A stretch of 8,550 bases of DNA from Bacilli bacterium (GTDB taxonomy: Bacteria; Bacillota_I; Bacilli_A; RF39; UBA660): positions 1 through 8,550 of the forward strand of contig JAAWDC010000161.1 in assembly GCA_022793565.1 (NCBI GenBank). The letters run 5' to 3'. Below, piece after piece: positions 6,685 through 8,550 of the stretch; positions within the stretch are counted from its first letter, which is position 1, and each line of letters begins with the position of its first letter. The notes beneath the pieces were generated by a model, which worked only from the letters and a program-made list of their open reading frames with translations, had not been told where the DNA came from and made no database searches. Both the position numbers and the translations under genes were made by a program.

Positions 6685-7326
6685 ATGAAAAATAAAATTT
6701 ATCCAAAAGTATTTTTATGGCTATTTGTGGGACTCCTAATTACATTTGTAACAGGAATTTATACCAAAACTAATCAAAGTGCATTAGAGTTTATCTTTGT
6801 AGATAGTGGGTATATTATTTTAATAATACTAGAATTAGCATGTGCCATATTCTTAAGTGCCAGAATTCACAAAATGAATCCCATTACAGCAAAGACGTGT
6901 TACTTAATTTATTCATTTTTAAGTGGACTGAGCTTTTCAGCAGTATTCATTATATACAAATTAGAATCAATCTTGTTAGTATTTTTAGTAGCATCTGTAC
7001 TATTTCTAATCTTTGCGTTGATTGGCTACTTTACAAAACTAGATCTAACAAAAATAGGAACATACCTATTAATGATGTTACTAGGAGTAGTAATTTGTTC
7101 CTTCATTAATATCTTCTTACATAATGAGACCTTTGATATTATAGTATCTTGTATCAGTATCTTAGTATTCTTAGGTTATATTGCATACGATATTCAAGTG
7201 ATTCGTAGATTAGAAGGAGAAATTCAAGAAGAAAATTTGGCCATCTATGGGGCATTCCAATTATATCTAGATTTCATTAATATTATATATGATTTACTAA
7301 GATTATTTGGACAGAATGATGATTAA
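6685..7326 (+). CDS. Bax inhibitor-1 (BI-1/YetJ/UPF0005) family membrane protein
   Basis: An integral membrane protein of 213 residues, matching the 210-240 of bacterial BI-1 proteins. The family includes B. subtilis YetJ, a pH-sensitive calcium leak channel, and E. coli YbhL/YccA. Seven hydrophobic segments can be counted: about 10-27, 42-58, 72-91, 94-115, 123-145, 150-170 and a short one near 193-208. The family signature is in the last third: LGYIAYDIQVI (163-173) followed by AIYGAFQLYLDFINIIYDLLRLFG (186-209). Asp 169 and Asp 196 lie where the two pH-sensing aspartates of YetJ are expected. The N-terminus (MKNKIYPKVF) is short and basic. The ATG follows AAAGGGTGAG (about 6672-6681), and the gene is the last of its unit. 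Calcium or proton function here is inferred from the family. The family call is firm for the C-terminal signature, less so for the divergent N-terminal half. Confidence 0.86.
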   Translation: MKNKIYPKVFLWLFVGLLITFVTGIYTKTNQSALEFIFVDSGYIILIILELACAIFLSARIHKMNPITAKTCYLIYSFLSGLSFSAVFIIYKLESILLVFLVASVLFLIFALIGYFTKLDLTKIGTYLLMMLLGVVICSFINIFLHNETFDIIVSCISILVFLGYIAYDIQVIRRLEGEIQEENLAIYGAFQLYLDFINIIYDLLRLFGQNDD

Positions 7327-7349
7327 GCAAGAAATTCTTGCTTTTTTTT
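7325..7349 (+). terminator. Intrinsic terminator after the BI-1-like gene
   Basis: AAGCAAGA (7325-7332) pairs with TCTTGCTT (7336-7343) around a 3-base loop, and eight T follow at 7342-7349. The last two bases of the TAA stop are in the stem. It closes the second transcription unit. Confidence 0.87.
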
Positions 7350-7366
7350 ATTTTCTTTGATAAAAT
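7338..7366 (+). promoter_or_regulatory. Extended -10 promoter for the 196-residue gene
   Basis: TAAAAT at 7361-7366 is preceded by TG at 7358-7359 (TGATAAAAT), an extended -10. At 17-bp spacing the -35 position is TTGCTT (7338-7343), a weak match lying inside the 3' arm of the upstream terminator. Transcription would start about 7373, 26 bases before the GTG start. Confidence 0.65.
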
Positions 7367-7398
7367 ACAACTTAATTTTAGAAAAAGAGGTGTAGTTT

Positions 7399-7989
7399 GT
7401 GGCAGTAAATTATAGATTAGAAGCATTTATTGTAAAAAGAGAAAAAGTATTACTTCCTCAAATATATGGATTAAGAGGAAGAGGATTCAGTGATTGGATA
7501 GAAGCGAAGGATAATATTATTTCCAAAGAAATATTAATAGAACCAGGAAAAAACAATATATTTAGATATACTTTATACGGAACTGATATTCCCGTTACTT
7601 TTTGTCATCCGTTAAGTATGACAGCACCAAGACTAACTTCTTGTATAGGAGTGGAAACACTACAATTGGCAGCCTCTGAATTTATGAAAAAAAGATCGAC
7701 TCCAGCCCAAAAATTCTATTATCACGGGAAAATGATTACTAATGAAGAAATAATAATGTGGTTAGGAAATGAAGATAATATTGAATCTATGAAGAGAGTA
7801 AAAGAATGGGCAACTCAATATGGAGCAGCATGTAAAGAATCAGCTAGTTTGCTACAAAAAGAAGTTGAAAAAAATAGACTCATACTAGAACAAATGATAA
7901 AAGAAGAAATGCAAAATGTAGAAGTGAAAGCGAAAAAGATGAACGAGAGAAATGCTTATTTAGTTTCAAAATATAATTCTGGAGAATAG
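7399..7989 (+). CDS. Unrecognised 196-residue protein with C-terminal coiled coil
   Basis: I do not recognise a family. It begins at GTG behind GAGGTG (7387-7392, spacing 6) and a nearby promoter; no better in-frame ATG exists close by. There is no signal peptide or membrane segment. The N-terminal part looks beta-rich (YRLEAFIVKREKVLLPQIYG, 5-24), with an Arg/Gly turn LRGRGF at 25-30 and a strand-loop region FRYTLYGTDIPVTFCHP (55-71). A middle block PRLTSCIGVETLQLAASEF (77-95) has a Cys at 82. The region 102-122 (PAQKFYYHGKMITNEEIIMWL) has the look of a small folded module. From about 128 to 185 the sequence is a charged helix likely to form a coiled coil (EVEKNRLILEQMIKEEMQ, 155-172). It is followed after 64 bases by another unrecognised gene with no terminator between, so the two are probably co-transcribed and may interact. 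Confidence 0.86.
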   Translation: MAVNYRLEAFIVKREKVLLPQIYGLRGRGFSDWIEAKDNIISKEILIEPGKNNIFRYTLYGTDIPVTFCHPLSMTAPRLTSCIGVETLQLAASEFMKKRSTPAQKFYYHGKMITNEEIIMWLGNEDNIESMKRVKEWATQYGAACKESASLLQKEVEKNRLILEQMIKEEMQNVEVKAKKMNERNAYLVSKYNSGE

Positions 7990-8053
7990 AAAAATATACA
8001 TTACTAAATTATAAAGATATATATAGCATAATAAAAGAAGGGAGTAATAAGAA

Positions 8054-8550
8054 ATGTTTTTAGAATCAATGTTAGAGTTTGCTGAAATAGCGGAAATAAA
8101 AACAGACAAAATGACTGTGACTTGTGATGAAGAAAATCATGAAGTAGTTCTAAGAAAAAGAGAGATAAAAGGTTTAAATAATACTTCAGAGAGAATAATT
8201 ATCGAAATGGACGAAAAGAAAAACAGTGTTAAAATCAATCAAGAAATTAGGGAGGAATCACAGTTTGAAAAACTAGAAAATGAAGAATACTCCTATGATG
8301 TTTTTGGATTTCAAAGAATTGTAGAGATACAAGTAAATGGAGAAGAGTTGGAATTATCCGCAGCCTCATTATGTCAGGTAATTCAAGAGGATACACAGAC
8401 TGGTGGAGAAAGATTTATTGTGAAGTTTAACACAATTGCAGATATGATTGATCCAAATATAAATAAATGGATGAAGGATGGGGAAGATATGATTCCAGTA
8501 GAGAAAAAGAAATATATCGTACCACAAGGATATAAAGTAATAGATGGGAC
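8054..8550 (+). CDS. Unrecognised protein, 3' end beyond the window (165 residues seen)
   Basis: The frame opens at an ATG behind GAAGGGAG (8036-8043, spacing 10) and stays open to the right edge, so it is partial. I do not recognise a family. The visible part has no signal peptide or membrane segment and is acidic. It begins with MFLESMLEFAEIAEI, followed by alternating beta-prone stretches (KMTVTCDEENHEVVLRKR, RIIIEMDEKKNSVKI). A middle portion contains YDVFGFQRIVEIQVNGEELEL and RFIVKFNTIADMIDPNINKW. The end seen is KKKYIVPQGYKVIDG. The many short strands suggest a beta-rich fold, but no catalytic motif is visible. It probably shares a transcript with the preceding gene. The 64-base gap before it is very AT-rich; a CATAAT at 8027-8032 has no matching -35, so a separate promoter is not supported. 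Confidence 0.8.
   Translation, partial: MFLESMLEFAEIAEIKTDKMTVTCDEENHEVVLRKREIKGLNNTSERIIIEMDEKKNSVKINQEIREESQFEKLENEEYSYDVFGFQRIVEIQVNGEELELSAASLCQVIQEDTQTGGERFIVKFNTIADMIDPNINKWMKDGEDMIPVEKKKYIVPQGYKVIDG

Noticed and set aside
6699..6707. TTATCCAAA, one mismatch from a DnaA box
   Set aside because: It is a single copy inside the BI-1-like coding region with no cluster, so there is no sign of an origin here.
6840..7109. Plus-strand open frame within the BI-1-like gene in another frame
   Set aside because: It is fully nested in a gene with a family signature and has no ribosome binding site.

Overview
This window comes from a chromosome of a very AT-rich bacterium, most likely a low-GC Gram-positive (Bacillota or a relative such as an uncultured Bacilli/Mollicutes-like lineage). 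The evidence is the strong A/T bias with A-rich codons, strong AGGAGG/GAGGTG-type ribosome binding sites, sigma-A-type promoters, and the gene order parA-parB-mscS-DUF951-...-ychF. From general knowledge, that order is typical of the region beside the replication origin in Bacilli. Trp codons are TGG and all ten visible stops are TAA or TAG, so the standard code fits. No species can be named from the sequence alone.

All genes lie on the + strand in three apparent transcription units. Unit 1 (from before the left edge to about 3816) holds the 3' end of parA/soj, parB/spo0J, an MscS-type mechanosensitive channel, a small DUF951 zinc-ribbon-like protein and an AbgT-family transporter. These genes overlap or nearly touch, and the unit ends at an intrinsic terminator that uses part of the abgT stop codon in its stem. 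Unit 2 (about 3818-7349) starts with a near-consensus promoter and carries an unrecognised 312-residue protein, the ribosome-associated P-loop NTPase YchF (with its own extended -10 promoter), an unrecognised 236-residue protein and a Bax inhibitor-1-like membrane protein. It ends at a second terminator overlapping the stop codon. Unit 3 (from about 7338, running off the right edge) carries two unrecognised soluble proteins.

The functional core is chromosome segregation (ParA and ParB), osmotic protection (MscS), a translation-linked NTPase (YchF) and membrane housekeeping (the BI-1-like protein). Compared with the usual block, the AbgT transporter and the 312-residue protein sit between DUF951 and ychF, and the genes after ychF are not the rpsF-ssb-rpsR set often found there. 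No tRNA, rRNA, CRISPR array, insertion sequence or phage gene is visible, and no untranslated stretch exceeds about 80 bases. I see no convincing new multi-gene system. The best leads are the four unrecognised proteins, a perfect 11-bp inverted repeat just inside the abgT coding start, and the compact stop-codon/terminator/promoter junctions.
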